The notes beneath the pieces were generated by a model that saw nothing but the letters and a program-made list of their open reading frames with translations, did no database searches and was not told the origin of the DNA. DNA of 64,000 nucleotides from assembly GCF_001455965.1 (NCBI RefSeq), contig NZ_LKKO01000030.1, forward strand, positions 1-64,000. The letters are read 5' to 3'. Shown here in pieces: positions 54,422 through 64,000 of this stretch. The DNA is from Methylobacterium sp. GXS13 (lineage in GTDB: Bacteria > Pseudomonadota > Alphaproteobacteria > Rhizobiales > Beijerinckiaceae). The position numbers and the translations under genes are program-made. Numbering within the stretch: the first letter of the stretch is position 1; each line of letters opens with the position of its first letter.

Positions 54422-54908
54422 CGGCGTGGTGGTGATGATGCCCACCATGCGGGTGATCATGGCCGTGGGCATGACCGCCGGAATAGGCGCCGCCCTCCGG
54501 CCGGAACGGACGGTCCACCGGTTCGGCGGTGCCGCCCAGGCCCCGGACCATGTCGGCCAGGACATGGTCGTAGGCAATCCAGACAGCCTCCATACCGATC
54601 TCGGCTGGAATATGCCGGTTGCCGATATGCCAGATCAGCCGTTTGAGGGCCTGATCGCTCGCGGCACGTATCTCAAGGAGCCGCTCCGGTGCCGCCTCGA
54701 CCCAGACGAGGCGGCCATCCTCCAGCACAAGCGCGTCGCCGTCCTCCAGCACGGCCGCCCCCGGCAGATCGAGCAGAAACGCCAATCCCCCGGCGCCGCG
54801 CATGGCGACGCGGCGGCGATGGCGCGCGCCGGAATCGAGTACGACCCGGTCGACGATCTCGCCGCCGGACAGATGCTCACGGCGGAGGATGCGAGTGGCG
54901 CGGATCAT
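54414..54908 (-). CDS. ureE: Urease nickel metallochaperone UreE
   Basis: 164 residues from ATG at 54908. The N-terminal peptide-binding domain ([26 protein letters not shown]-type strand) is followed by the metal domain [13 protein letters not shown] with the dimer-interface His in YDHVLADM. The C-terminus is His-rich ([16 protein letters not shown]), giving extra nickel sites as in Klebsiella. It donates nickel to UreG. Confidence 0.95.
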   Translation of the reverse strand: MIRATRILRREHLSGGEIVDRVVLDSGARHRRRVAMRGAGGLAFLLDLPGAAVLEDGDALVLEDGRLVWVEAAPERLLEIRAASDQALKRLIWHIGNRHIPAEIGMEAVWIAYDHVLADMVRGLGGTAEPVDRPFRPEGGAYSGGHAHGHDHPHGGHHHHHADG

Positions 54909-55026
54909 GATCTCACCGCCGATCCATCGAGGTGGACCCCCTCGGCAGGAATCCTTCGTCCAGTGCCGGCTCAATCATGAGCCGCCCGTGATTGGGGACG
55001 TTCACGTCAGACTGCCCAGTGATCGT

Positions 55027-56754
<1,728 letters not shown>

Positions 56755-56755
56755 C

Positions 56756-57415
56756 TCAGAGGCTGCCCATCACGTCACCGCGGAAACCATACACGGCGCG
56801 TCCGCCCGAGAGTGGCACCAGGACCACCTCCCGAGTCGAACCCGGCTCAAAGCGCACCGCCGTACCCGGCGCGATGTCCAGACGCTGCCCGCGCGCCTTC
56901 TCGCGTTCGAAGACGAGACCCGGATTGACCTCGAAGAAATGGTAGTGGGAGCCGACCTGAACCGGCCGGTCGCCGGTATTGGCGACCTCGATCACGGTGC
57001 GGTCGGCGCCGGCATTGAAGACGATCTCGCCGGGCAGCGTCGAGACCCGGCCGGGCACGTCGGTGGAGGCTGCCCCCCGGATCGGGTGATGCACGGTGAC
57101 GAGCTTCGTCCCGTCCGGAAAGGTCGCCTCGACCTGGATATCGGGGATCATCTCGGCGATGCCCGGCATCACCTGATCCGCGGTGAGGACGTTCGCTCCC
57201 GCTTGCATCAGTTCAGCGACGCTGCGCCCGTCGCGCGCACCCTCCACCACGAAGTCGGTGATCAGCGCGATCGCTTCGGGATGATTGAGCGTGACCCCGC
57301 GCGCCAGACGGTTGCGCGCCACCTGCGCCGCCATGGCGATGAGCAGCTTGTCCTTCTCGCGGGGCGTCAGCAGCACGGGATACCTCGTCGTCGCGGCGAC
57401 AGGAGCAAGGATCAT
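56756..57415 (-). CDS. ureAB: Urease gamma-beta fusion subunit
   Basis: 219 residues. The N-terminal about 115 residues are the gamma subunit ([39 protein letters not shown]), and about 118-219 are the beta subunit ([52 protein letters not shown]). Fused gamma-beta subunits are known from Helicobacter UreA and several alphaproteobacteria. A GTG at 57376 that matches the canonical start of UreA is an alternative to ATG at 57415. First gene of the operon. Confidence 0.95.
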   Translation of the reverse strand: MILAPVAATTRYPVLLTPREKDKLLIAMAAQVARNRLARGVTLNHPEAIALITDFVVEGARDGRSVAELMQAGANVLTADQVMPGIAEMIPDIQVEATFPDGTKLVTVHHPIRGAASTDVPGRVSTLPGEIVFNAGADRTVIEVANTGDRPVQVGSHYHFFEVNPGLVFEREKARGQRLDIAPGTAVRFEPGSTREVVLVPLSGGRAVYGFRGDVMGSL

Positions 57416-57444
57416 GCGCGCCGCGGGGTCAAGGCTTCCGCTGA

Positions 57445-58458
57445 TCAGTCCGACATCGCCGTAAAGCCAGCAAAGAGGTCAGGAAGCGCCTCACCCCGGA
57501 TCCGACTGGGCAGGTCGCGGGGATGGATGAACTCATCCCGGAACCACGGGTAGCGAGCGGGATCGAAGGACGCGCGCAGCCAATCGATCACGCGACGCAC
57601 CCGGCCGATCCGCTCGGCATCCGGATGGTAGGTGAGCCAGATGTCGAGGCCGAAGAGGCCAAGATTGTCCACCGGCACGACCTGTGCCCCGATGGCGGTG
57701 GCATAGGTCGGCAACAGACCGATCCCAGCGCCTTTCGCGATGGCCCAGTAATAGGCACTGCTGACATTGATCTTCAGTGTCACCGGGATCTCGGCAGGGA
57801 AGCCGGGCAGGTCCCTTGCATAGTCTTCCAGACGGATCGTCTGGCTTGCGGCCTGCACGACGATGCGGTGACGCGTGAGGTCCGCAGGCTTATCCGGCAA
57901 GCCATAGAGCTGCTCGTAGCTGCGCGCGGCGTAAGGCATGACGTGCATGCGTCCGAGCTTGACCATCCGCAGGTCCGGGCTGGTCGGTCGCGTGAGCTGG
58001 ATCGCGACGTCAGCTTCCAGACGCAGAACGTCTGCGGATTCCATGGCGCAGCGCAAGTCGACCGTCAGGCGCGGATTGGCCCGCTGAAACTCCACCAGAC
58101 GCGGTGCCAGCCAGAATGCGCCGAGTCCTTCGGTGACCGCTATGCGCACCTCACCGATTTCGGCAAACGGGGCGGCTTCACCGGCCAGCATGAGGCCGAA
58201 CGCGGCCGTTTCCATGCGGGTCGCCGCATCCAGGATCGAGCGCCCCTCTGCGGTGAGGCGGACTCCGTCGACGTGACGAGTGATGAGGGGCGCTCCGATC
58301 CGCGCCTCTAGGTCGCCGACCTGGCGTCGGACCGAGTTGATCGAGAGGCCCAGTTTCACCGCCGCCGAGCGGAAGCTCCCGCATCGGTGCAGGGTCAGGA
58401 ACACCCGAACGCTTTGCCAATCAGGCATCGCGGCGTGGTCGATCTCGACCCGTTCCAT
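57445..58458 (-). CDS. LysR-family transcription regulator
   Basis: 337 residues. DNA-binding domain at about 12-70 ([38 protein letters not shown]), effector domain from about 100. The last about 35 residues extend past the usual LysR length. It ends 30 bases upstream of the ureAB start on the same strand, so it could lead into the urease operon. It is divergent from the GNAT gene and may control either. Confidence 0.9.
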   Translation of the reverse strand: MERVEIDHAAMPDWQSVRVFLTLHRCGSFRSAAVKLGLSINSVRRQVGDLEARIGAPLITRHVDGVRLTAEGRSILDAATRMETAAFGLMLAGEAAPFAEIGEVRIAVTEGLGAFWLAPRLVEFQRANPRLTVDLRCAMESADVLRLEADVAIQLTRPTSPDLRMVKLGRMHVMPYAARSYEQLYGLPDKPADLTRHRIVVQAASQTIRLEDYARDLPGFPAEIPVTLKINVSSAYYWAIAKGAGIGLLPTYATAIGAQVVPVDNLGLFGLDIWLTYHPDAERIGRVRRVIDWLRASFDPARYPWFRDEFIHPRDLPSRIRGEALPDLFAGFTAMSD

Positions 58459-58555
58459 CGCCGGAACACCCCTGTTTCAATTCGTGCACATACAACCCGT
58501 GCGCTAGATGCGAAGTGCTGCAGCGTCAATCCGTTCCCGAATGACAGGTCATCCG

Positions 58556-59806
58556 ATGACGGTGCACGTCGCCCATTCCCGATTTCAGGCACAGGACCCA
58601 ACGGGGCTCGGTCTGACATCCCTGCTTCCGCAGCCGCGACACGGTCTCCAGTCGATGCGGGTCGAGCGTGTCGCTCGACACTTGGTCGTCTTCATGCCGA
58701 CGCCAGACGACCTCGCCTGCCTCATGGAGGCGGCTCGCGTCGACCTGCCGGACCTCGCTCCCCTTGCTACCGTCCAACGGGTGCTGTCGACCAACCCCGA
58801 CAGCATCGTGGCAATCGCTCAACGCCACCGCTTCGACGCGGCGGCGCCCCGCGGGGAGGGGTTCGTCGCCTGCCTGATGCTGAACGCGGACGGGCTTGCA
58901 GCCCTCAAGGCGGGAACCTCCGACGCGGCCGAGCCGCCAGCGACCATGCTGGCCGCCCAGCACGAGCGTCCGGCGGCGATTTACATCTGGGCGGTCTATG
59001 CCCGCCGTCGCCTCGCCGGCGGAGTCGGCCTCGTCTTCGACCGCCTGTCGAGCCCCCTGTATCACGGCATCGACTTCTACGCCCGGGCAGCGACCCCGGA
59101 GGGGGCCGATCTACTCACTGCCCTCGGCTTCACGACGGGCGGCGGGACCAACGGCCGTCTCTATCACTTCGCTCGTGCATCCGTGCCGGAGGCAACGCCC
59201 CCTTATGACAGCCACCGCCCCGGCCTCGCCGGCGTCAGCGTAGCGGTCGCGCGCAGCTTCGAGGATTTGGCGCGCGTCATCTCCCTCCGCGCCGCGGTCT
59301 ATATGGCCGAGCAGGCCTGCCCGTACGAAGAGGAGTTCGACGGCAACGACCTCTCGGCGACGCACCTGATCGGCTATGTCGGCGACGAGCCGGCGGGATG
59401 CCTGCGGATCCGGTTCTTCGCCGATTTCGCCAAGATCGAGCGTCTGGCCGTCAGAGCCGAGTACCGCAACACGCGGATGGCCTTCGCGCTGGTCCGGGCC
59501 GGGATCGAGCTGGCCCGGGTCAAGGGCTATCGCCGCCTCTACGGCCACGCGCAGAAGCGCCTCGTCGGATTCTGGAGCCGGTTCGGGTTCCGGGTGTTCG
59601 AGGGTGCACAGGAGCTGGTGTTCTCGGATTTCGACTATGTCGAGATGCTGATGGAGGCGGAGCCGCATCCGGAAGCGATCGGGATCGGCATCGATCCCTA
59701 CGTGATCATCCGTCCCGAGGGCCGGTGGCACAAGGCCGGCGCCCTCGACCGGTCCCGCGGGCGGGCCGTCACGCGGCCCTCCGTCGACGGGCAGGCCGCG
59801 CGGTGA
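58556..59806 (+). CDS. Tandem GNAT-type N-acetyltransferase
   Basis: 416 residues from ATG at 58556; starts at 58508 and 58541 are possible. The C-terminal domain, about 225-355, is a GNAT fold: AVYMAEQACPYEEEFDGND, HLIGYVGDEPAGCLRIRFF, the acetyl-CoA loop around LAVRAEYRNTRMAFALV, and GHAQKRLVGFWSRFGFR. The N-terminal half (about 40-215) shows weaker GNAT-like features (AIYIWAVYARRRLAGGVGLV, LLTALGFTTGG). Its GTGA stop/start overlap couples it to the isochorismatase-like gene. Confidence 0.75.
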   Translation: MTVHVAHSRFQAQDPTGLGLTSLLPQPRHGLQSMRVERVARHLVVFMPTPDDLACLMEAARVDLPDLAPLATVQRVLSTNPDSIVAIAQRHRFDAAAPRGEGFVACLMLNADGLAALKAGTSDAAEPPATMLAAQHERPAAIYIWAVYARRRLAGGVGLVFDRLSSPLYHGIDFYARAATPEGADLLTALGFTTGGGTNGRLYHFARASVPEATPPYDSHRPGLAGVSVAVARSFEDLARVISLRAAVYMAEQACPYEEEFDGNDLSATHLIGYVGDEPAGCLRIRFFADFAKIERLAVRAEYRNTRMAFALVRAGIELARVKGYRRLYGHAQKRLVGFWSRFGFRVFEGAQELVFSDFDYVEMLMEAEPHPEAIGIGIDPYVIIRPEGRWHKAGALDRSRGRAVTRPSVDGQAAR

Positions 59807-60414
59807 CCCGGCACGTGAACCCGGCGCTCTATCGCCGGCCGAGCAGCGTTCCCGTCCTGGTGCTGGTCGACATGCAGCAGGAATACGAGATCGCTGGCCG
59901 GCCACTGGCGCTCGCGGGTATCGCCCCGGCCCTACAGAAATGTCGGCTCGCCCTGGATCACGCCCGGGAGAGCGGCATCCCGGTCGCCTACGTGCGCTGG
60001 ATCGGGGCACCACTGTTTCAGGCGGGCACGCGCTTCGCCCGCTGGATCGAAGGCTTCGAGCCGCATGGCTGCGACATGATTTTCGACCGGGATCGACCCT
60101 CTTGCTACGCCAGCCCCGCCTTCGCCGACGCGATGGAGCGCGGTGGCGCGCAACTGGTCATCGCGGGCTTCGCGGGCGAGGCCGCCTGCCTCGCCACGGC
60201 GATCGACGGCTTCCATCGGGGCCAGGAAGTGACGTTCCTGGCCGATGCTTCGGCCAGCCATGATCTCGAAGGCATCTCGGCCGACGACATCCATCGCTCG
60301 GTGAGCGCCGTCATGCGCGTCTTTGCGGATGTCATGGACACCCAATCCTGGGTTGCGGCGTCGGCGCCCTACAGGCCCACGCCGACCGTTTCCAATCCCG
60401 CGGCACGCCAATGA
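59803..60414 (+). CDS. Isochorismatase-fold cysteine hydrolase
   Basis: 203 residues from a GTG at 59803. VPVLVLVDMQQEYEI carries the catalytic Asp, and IAGFAGEAACLATAIDGFHRG carries the putative nucleophilic Cys, as in isochorismatase/nicotinamidase-like hydrolases. The family hydrolyses amides or enol ethers of small metabolites; the substrate is open. It overlaps the GNAT gene by 4 bases and is followed by a 70-residue protein that overlaps it by 4 bases. Confidence 0.85.
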   Translation: MTRHVNPALYRRPSSVPVLVLVDMQQEYEIAGRPLALAGIAPALQKCRLALDHARESGIPVAYVRWIGAPLFQAGTRFARWIEGFEPHGCDMIFDRDRPSCYASPAFADAMERGGAQLVIAGFAGEAACLATAIDGFHRGQEVTFLADASASHDLEGISADDIHRSVSAVMRVFADVMDTQSWVAASAPYRPTPTVSNPAARQ

Positions 60415-60623
60415 CCGGTCCACGCCCGCACGAACGCGACGCGCGCAGACGTGACGAGAACGACATCGATGTAAGACTCGGCCAGCACGCAGTCGGGCTG
60501 CTAAAGGCTGCTCGGGACAGCGGCGACACCGCGCTGATCGTGCAGGCCGAAGCCATGGCGATGGCTGTGGGGTTCGCCCTGGCGTCACGTCTGCCCGGCT
60601 ACGGCGAAAGCGGAGAAAGCTGA
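60411..60623 (+). CDS. Small hypothetical protein, third gene of the GNAT operon
   Basis: 70 residues. Its ATG overlaps the isochorismatase-like stop (ATGA). A charged N-terminus (RPHERDARRRDENDIDV) is followed by an Ala-rich helix (LIVQAEAMAMAVGFALASRL). No family is recognised. The overlap and GC codon bias support a real gene. Confidence 0.6.
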   Translation: MTGPRPHERDARRRDENDIDVRLGQHAVGLLKAARDSGDTALIVQAEAMAMAVGFALASRLPGYGESGES

Positions 60624-60636
60624 CGACGCCCAGTCG

Positions 60637-60816
60637 TCAGACCGCCTCGTCGTCCCCGCCGATCAGGCGCATGGCCCGGAGCCGAGCCGTTCTCTCGTCG
60701 CCGGCGCGACGATCCGCCTCCAAGGCGGTCCAGAGCGCGATCAGGTCTGGATTGCGCTGCGGCTCAGTCGGCGGATCAATCTCACGCGCCGTACCGGTGT
60801 GATCGAGGGCGTCCAT
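60637..60816 (-). CDS. Small hypothetical protein, 59 residues
   Basis: Reverse-strand ATG at 60816 opens a 60-codon frame: MDALDHTGTAREIDPPTEPQ, then NPDLIALWTALEADRRAGDE and RTARLRAMRLIGGDDEA. It is helical and charged, with a Trp in the middle. Codons keep the genome's GC3 bias. It converges on the preceding gene with a 13-base gap. No strong ribosome site and no family recognised. Confidence 0.45.
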   Translation of the reverse strand: MDALDHTGTAREIDPPTEPQRNPDLIALWTALEADRRAGDERTARLRAMRLIGGDDEAV

Positions 60817-61103
60817 GTCGTGGCATCCCGCGTCTTGAGCTGCGGTCCGGTATCAGCGCAGCACTGATGCGGTCCAGCCTCGAAGACAGGCGTTGCCTGT
60901 ACAACCGGACCGAATCGTCAGGCGGCCCGGGTGTTCAGCTATCGCTCTACAAGCGGATGTTTCCGCGCGGACCCGTGATGCGGTTCCCGTAGCGGTCTGA
61001 GCCGCCGGCCCGCTTGCGCAGAGGCGAGAAACATAACGGACACGGAGACGTGGCACCTGTCCGACCCGCCCGGCCGCATGGTCATCCACGCGGAGGGGCG
61101 CCC

Positions 61104-61325
61104 TCAAGCCTTCGTCAGCGTGGCGATGATGGATTCGACGACGTCGATCTGGTGCTGCACCGCCACCAACCGCGGCCCGGCGGCCGCGCCGTCCCCGAGC
61201 ACGAAGGTACCTTTCTGCCGGCGTGAATCGCGCAGCTTCCGCACCGAGGCGACGATGGTCTGCCGCTCCTCGAGGAGGGCGGCGCGTAGCTCGTTCAAGC
61301 CGTCCAGTTCCAGCGTCTCGGCCAT
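61104..61325 (-). CDS. Small coiled-coil hypothetical protein, 73 residues
   Basis: Starts MAETLELDGLNELRAALLEE at 61325. Two helical segments, about 8-38 and 54-72, flank a short loop (GTFVLGDGAAAGPR), giving a hairpin-like coiled coil. Leu/Ile heptads are visible. No family is recognised. A long in-frame upstream extension to 63071 is antisense to the efflux genes and is rejected. Confidence 0.65.
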   Translation of the reverse strand: MAETLELDGLNELRAALLEERQTIVASVRKLRDSRRQKGTFVLGDGAAAGPRLVAVQHQIDVVESIIATLTKA

Positions 61326-61739
61326 ACGGCGTCCCAATGTCCAGACTTCGTGGCCGGACGCGCCGGCGTTGGACGATGCGCCGACCCGCATCCCAGGGGG
61401 CGGGCGCGGCGGCGAACCGATATTCCGGCTCCTCTGCGACGGCTTTCCTTCAAGGGCAACCGCCGCCGCGCGAGGCGGGTCCAGCGCGGATTTCGAGCAC
61501 CGCGGCGCCAGCTTTGGGCCAGGCGCCCTAATGTCGCCGCGTAGATTGTATGCTAGTGAATGCAATCTGCTTTGCTGGCGCTCCAAGCGGGGCCGCGATC
61601 CCGTCGGACGATGGCGTCGCGCATCGCGGCCTGTTCGCGCAAGGGTCACCCAGGCATGCTGAGCGAGGATGACAGGCAGCGCGACGCGACTCGACCGGAC
61701 GAGGCTGTCGCGTTCCAAGGCGGAGGGGGCCCGCGGCCG
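61326..61739. other. Divergent region upstream of the RND operon
   Basis: About 414 bases. The membrane fusion protein frame is open from 61560, but a real start before 61656 is unlikely. An AT-richer spot (GATTGTATGCTAGTG near 61543) might hold the efflux promoter. No regulator gene is nearby. Confidence 0.4.
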
Positions 61740-62954
61740 ATGAGGGTGAAACAGAAGCCGCGGCGATCCCGCGGTTTGGTAACGGCGATCGTGGCCCTGG
61801 CCCTCGTAGGCGGTGGGGCCTACGGCTACGTGCGTACGACCCAGCGCCCGGTCACCAAGGCGAAGGCCGCGGCGCCGGCTCCCGTGCCGGTGACGGTCGG
61901 GATGGTCGAGCAGGGGCCGTTCGCGCTGGTATCGAACGGGCTGGGCACGGTCCAGGCCTACAACACCGTTCAGGTGCGCACCCGGGTGGACGGCGAGATC
62001 CACCAGATCGCCTTCCGCGAGGGCCAGAACGTCCGCAAGGGCGATATCCTGGTCCAGATCGACCCACGCCCCTACCAGGCCACCCTCGACCAGGCGAAGG
62101 CCAAAAAGGATCAGGACACCGCCAACCTCAACAACGCCAAGGTGGATCTGGTCCGCTACACCGGTCTCGGCGCCTACGCGTCGCGCCAGCAGACCGAGAC
62201 GCAGACGGCCTTGGTCGCCCAGCTGACTGCGCAGGTGGCCTCCGATCAGGCGTCCATCGACAATGCCACGACACAGCTGAGCTATGCGACGATCCGGGCG
62301 CCGATCGACGGCGTCACCGGCTTCCGGCAGGTCGATATCGGCAACATCGTCACCGCCGCGGGCCAGTCGGCGATCGTGACCATCACCCAGGTCGAGCCGA
62401 TCTTCGTGGTGTTCACGGCGCCCGAGGACCAATTGCCCGCGATCGGCGCTGCCCTGCGGACGGGCGACGTGCCCGTCTCGGCCTGGACCACGGACGGGCT
62501 GACCAAGTTGGCCGAGGGCAAGCTCGCCCTGTTCAACAATCAAGTCGATACCGCGACCGGGACGATCCGCCTGAAGGCGGTGTTTCAGAATCAGAACCAT
62601 GCCCTGTGGCCCGGCCTGTCGGTCTCGACCCGGATGCGGGTCGGTACGGTCGCGGCGGCCATGACGGTGCCGGACGATGCGGTTCAGCACGGGCCGGAGG
62701 GACTGTTCGCCTTCGTGATTGACGAGTCCGGCCACGCACATCAGCGGATGCTGAAGGCGGGACGCTCGGATTCCGGCCGAACGCAGGTTCTGGCCGGCGA
62801 TCTTAAGCCGGGCGAGCGGGTGATCACCGCCGGGCAGTACAAGGTCCAGGACGGCAGTCTGGTGGCCGATCCGCACGCGGCCCATACGGCGCAGGCCGAG
62901 ACGGCAGCCGCAAGTCCGTCGGGTCCCAGCCGGTCGGCAAAGGCCGATCCGTGA
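61740..62954 (+). CDS. RND efflux membrane fusion protein (MdtA/MexA-like)
   Basis: 404 residues from ATG at 61740; ATG at 61656 gives an alternative form. One N-terminal membrane helix (GLVTAIVALALVGGGAYGYV) is followed by the barrel-sandwich/lipoyl halves (VQVRTRVDGEIHQIAFREGQ, KGDILVQIDPRPYQATLDQA), an alpha-hairpin (AQLTAQVASDQASIDNATTQ), LSYATIRAPIDGVTGFRQVD and the membrane-proximal domain (VPDDAVQHGPEGLFAFVI). It links the RND pump to an outer-membrane channel in the periplasm. Next gene starts 49 bases on. Confidence 0.92.
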   Translation: MRVKQKPRRSRGLVTAIVALALVGGGAYGYVRTTQRPVTKAKAAAPAPVPVTVGMVEQGPFALVSNGLGTVQAYNTVQVRTRVDGEIHQIAFREGQNVRKGDILVQIDPRPYQATLDQAKAKKDQDTANLNNAKVDLVRYTGLGAYASRQQTETQTALVAQLTAQVASDQASIDNATTQLSYATIRAPIDGVTGFRQVDIGNIVTAAGQSAIVTITQVEPIFVVFTAPEDQLPAIGAALRTGDVPVSAWTTDGLTKLAEGKLALFNNQVDTATGTIRLKAVFQNQNHALWPGLSVSTRMRVGTVAAAMTVPDDAVQHGPEGLFAFVIDESGHAHQRMLKAGRSDSGRTQVLAGDLKPGERVITAGQYKVQDGSLVADPHAAHTAQAETAAASPSGPSRSAKADP

Positions 62955-63003
62955 TCGGAATCCGCAGCGACAGGGCGGCCCCGATGCCCCGGGAGGGTTT
63001 GCG

Positions 63004-64000
63004 ATGAAGGCTGGTATCTCGGCGCCGTTCATTCGCTTTCCGGTGGCGACCACCCTGATCATGGTCGGCATTCTGTTTCTCGGGATGGTGGCCTATCCGC
63101 TGCTCGGCGTCGCGCCGTTGCCGCAGGTCGATTTCCCGACGATCCAAGTCACGGCGCAATTGCCCGGTGCCAGCCCCGAGACCATGGCCTCCTCGGTGGC
63201 CCAGCCGCTGGAGCGGCAATTCTCGCAGATTCCCGGCGTCGCCCAGATGACCTCGACGAGTTCCCTCGGGATCTCGACGGTCACGGTCCAGTTCGACCTC
63301 AATCGCAACATCGACGGTGCGGCCAGCGACATCCAGGCGGCGATCAACGCGGCGAGCGGCCAGCTGCCGAAGAACCTGCCGACCCCGCCGACCTACCGCA
63401 AGGTGAACCCGGCCGATTCCCCGATCCTCCTGCTCTCGGCCACCTCCGACAGCATGCCGCTGATCGAGGTGGACGACGCGGTGGACGTGCAGCTCGCCCA
63501 GCGCATCAGCCAGATCTCGGGCGTCGCGCAGGTCTTCATCGGCGGCCAGCAGAAGCCCGCGGTCCGGATCCAGGTCGATCCGGCCAAGCTCGTGGCCAAG
63601 GGCCTGTCGCTGGAGGATATCCGCACGCCCCTGTCGCTCACCACGGTGAACAACCCGAAGGGCAGCATCGACGGCGCGAGCCACAGCTACACGATCTTCG
63701 CCAACGACCAGCTCACCACGGCGCAGAACTGGAACGACGTGATCGTTGCCTATCGCGACGGCGCGCCCCTGCGGGTGCGGGACATCGGCACTGCGGTGGC
63801 CGGCCCCGAGGACACCAAGCAGGCCGGCTGGACCAACGGCCAGCGCGGCGTGTTCCTGGTCGTCTTCAAGCAGCCCGGCGCCAACGTCATCGACACCGTG
63901 GACAGCATCAAGGCGCAGCTGCCGCGCCTGACCGCGACCCTGCCGGCCGGCATCAAGATCGGCATCCTCAGCGACCGGACGCAGACCATCCGCGCCTCGG
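63004..64000 (+). CDS. RND efflux permease (MdtB/MdtC type), truncated by the window end
   Basis: 332 codons are visible from ATG at 63004. The first membrane helix (FIRFPVATTLIMVGILFLG) and RND landmarks are clear: PLPQVDFPTIQVTAQLPGAS, SVAQPLERQFSQIPGVAQM, the porter-domain NIDGAASDIQAAINAASGQL and the GGQQKPAVRIQVD repeat. It uses proton motive force to export drugs or other small molecules. The full protein is normally about 1030 residues, so two thirds lies beyond the window. Confidence 0.95.
   Translation, partial: MKAGISAPFIRFPVATTLIMVGILFLGMVAYPLLGVAPLPQVDFPTIQVTAQLPGASPETMASSVAQPLERQFSQIPGVAQMTSTSSLGISTVTVQFDLNRNIDGAASDIQAAINAASGQLPKNLPTPPTYRKVNPADSPILLLSATSDSMPLIEVDDAVDVQLAQRISQISGVAQVFIGGQQKPAVRIQVDPAKLVAKGLSLEDIRTPLSLTTVNNPKGSIDGASHSYTIFANDQLTTAQNWNDVIVAYRDGAPLRVRDIGTAVAGPEDTKQAGWTNGQRGVFLVVFKQPGANVIDTVDSIKAQLPRLTATLPAGIKIGILSDRTQTIRAS

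Noticed and set aside
61326-63071. Upstream extension of the 73-residue gene to a 655-codon frame
   Set aside because: Antisense to the membrane fusion protein and the start of the RND permease; the coherent protein begins only at 61325.

Overview
The window is GC-rich (estimated near 70% by eye) with strongly GC-biased third codon positions. Gene content points to an alphaproteobacterium of the Hyphomicrobiales, most like Methylobacterium/Methylorubrum: hom next to glpX, several FCD-type GntR regulators, a fused urease gamma/beta subunit, a WcbI/AlgX-like pair and a dialkylglycine decarboxylase. The genus assignment is inference from gene content and composition. I see no tRNA, rRNA or CRISPR array.

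Layout. 0-6.6 kb: edge of an IS5-type transposase, a small secreted Pro/Val-rich protein, an L,D-transpeptidase, glpX and hom, a ceramidase-like membrane protein and exonuclease III. 6.6-23.2 kb: a dense catabolic block. It holds a TRAP importer with its divergent GntR regulator; a methyltransferase; a YdiJ-type FAD/Fe-S oxidase in an operon with a second GntR; two SDR dehydrogenases with a third GntR; a divergent CryL-like beta-hydroxyacid dehydrogenase and BKACE beta-keto-acid cleavage enzyme; and an FAH-fold enzyme with a GlcD-like oxidase and a DUF167 protein. 23.5-30.7 kb: a complete carbohydrate-type ABC importer, a one-piece dihydroxyacetone-type kinase and a D-2-hydroxyacid dehydrogenase. 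30.7-34.8 kb: an oligopeptide-type importer that lacks its ATPases and sits beside a GlcG/HbpS-like protein. 35.4-41 kb: an AlgX-like protein, a RibD/DHFR-fold reductase, an alpha/beta hydrolase, a WcbI-like protein and an MFS transporter. 41.1-42.3 kb: an AT-richer patch with an apparently frameshifted gene. 42.4-44.8 kb: dgdR/dgdA. 44.8-49 kb: an ABC-F ATPase, an HD-GYP protein and a stand-alone LpxC-like deacetylase. 49.2-52.7 kb: a Crp/Fnr regulator followed by a polyamine-type ABC transporter without its binding protein. 53.1-57.4 kb: the urease operon ureAB-ureC-ureE-ureF-ureG without ureD. 57.4-60.8 kb: a LysR regulator, a tandem-GNAT protein, an isochorismatase-fold hydrolase and small proteins. 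61.1-64 kb: a small coiled-coil protein and an RND efflux pump that runs off the right edge.

The genes at 6.6-34.8 kb read as import, oxidation and cleavage of small hydroxy- and keto-acids or polyols, with several candidate operator palindromes in the divergent promoter regions. The substrates are not deducible from sequence alone. The least conventional elements are the CryL+BKACE pair under its own GntR, the shared TTGTATnCAA motif in front of two separate operons, the tandem-GNAT/isochorismatase operon, the solitary LpxC paralogue and the frameshifted gene in the AT-richer patch.
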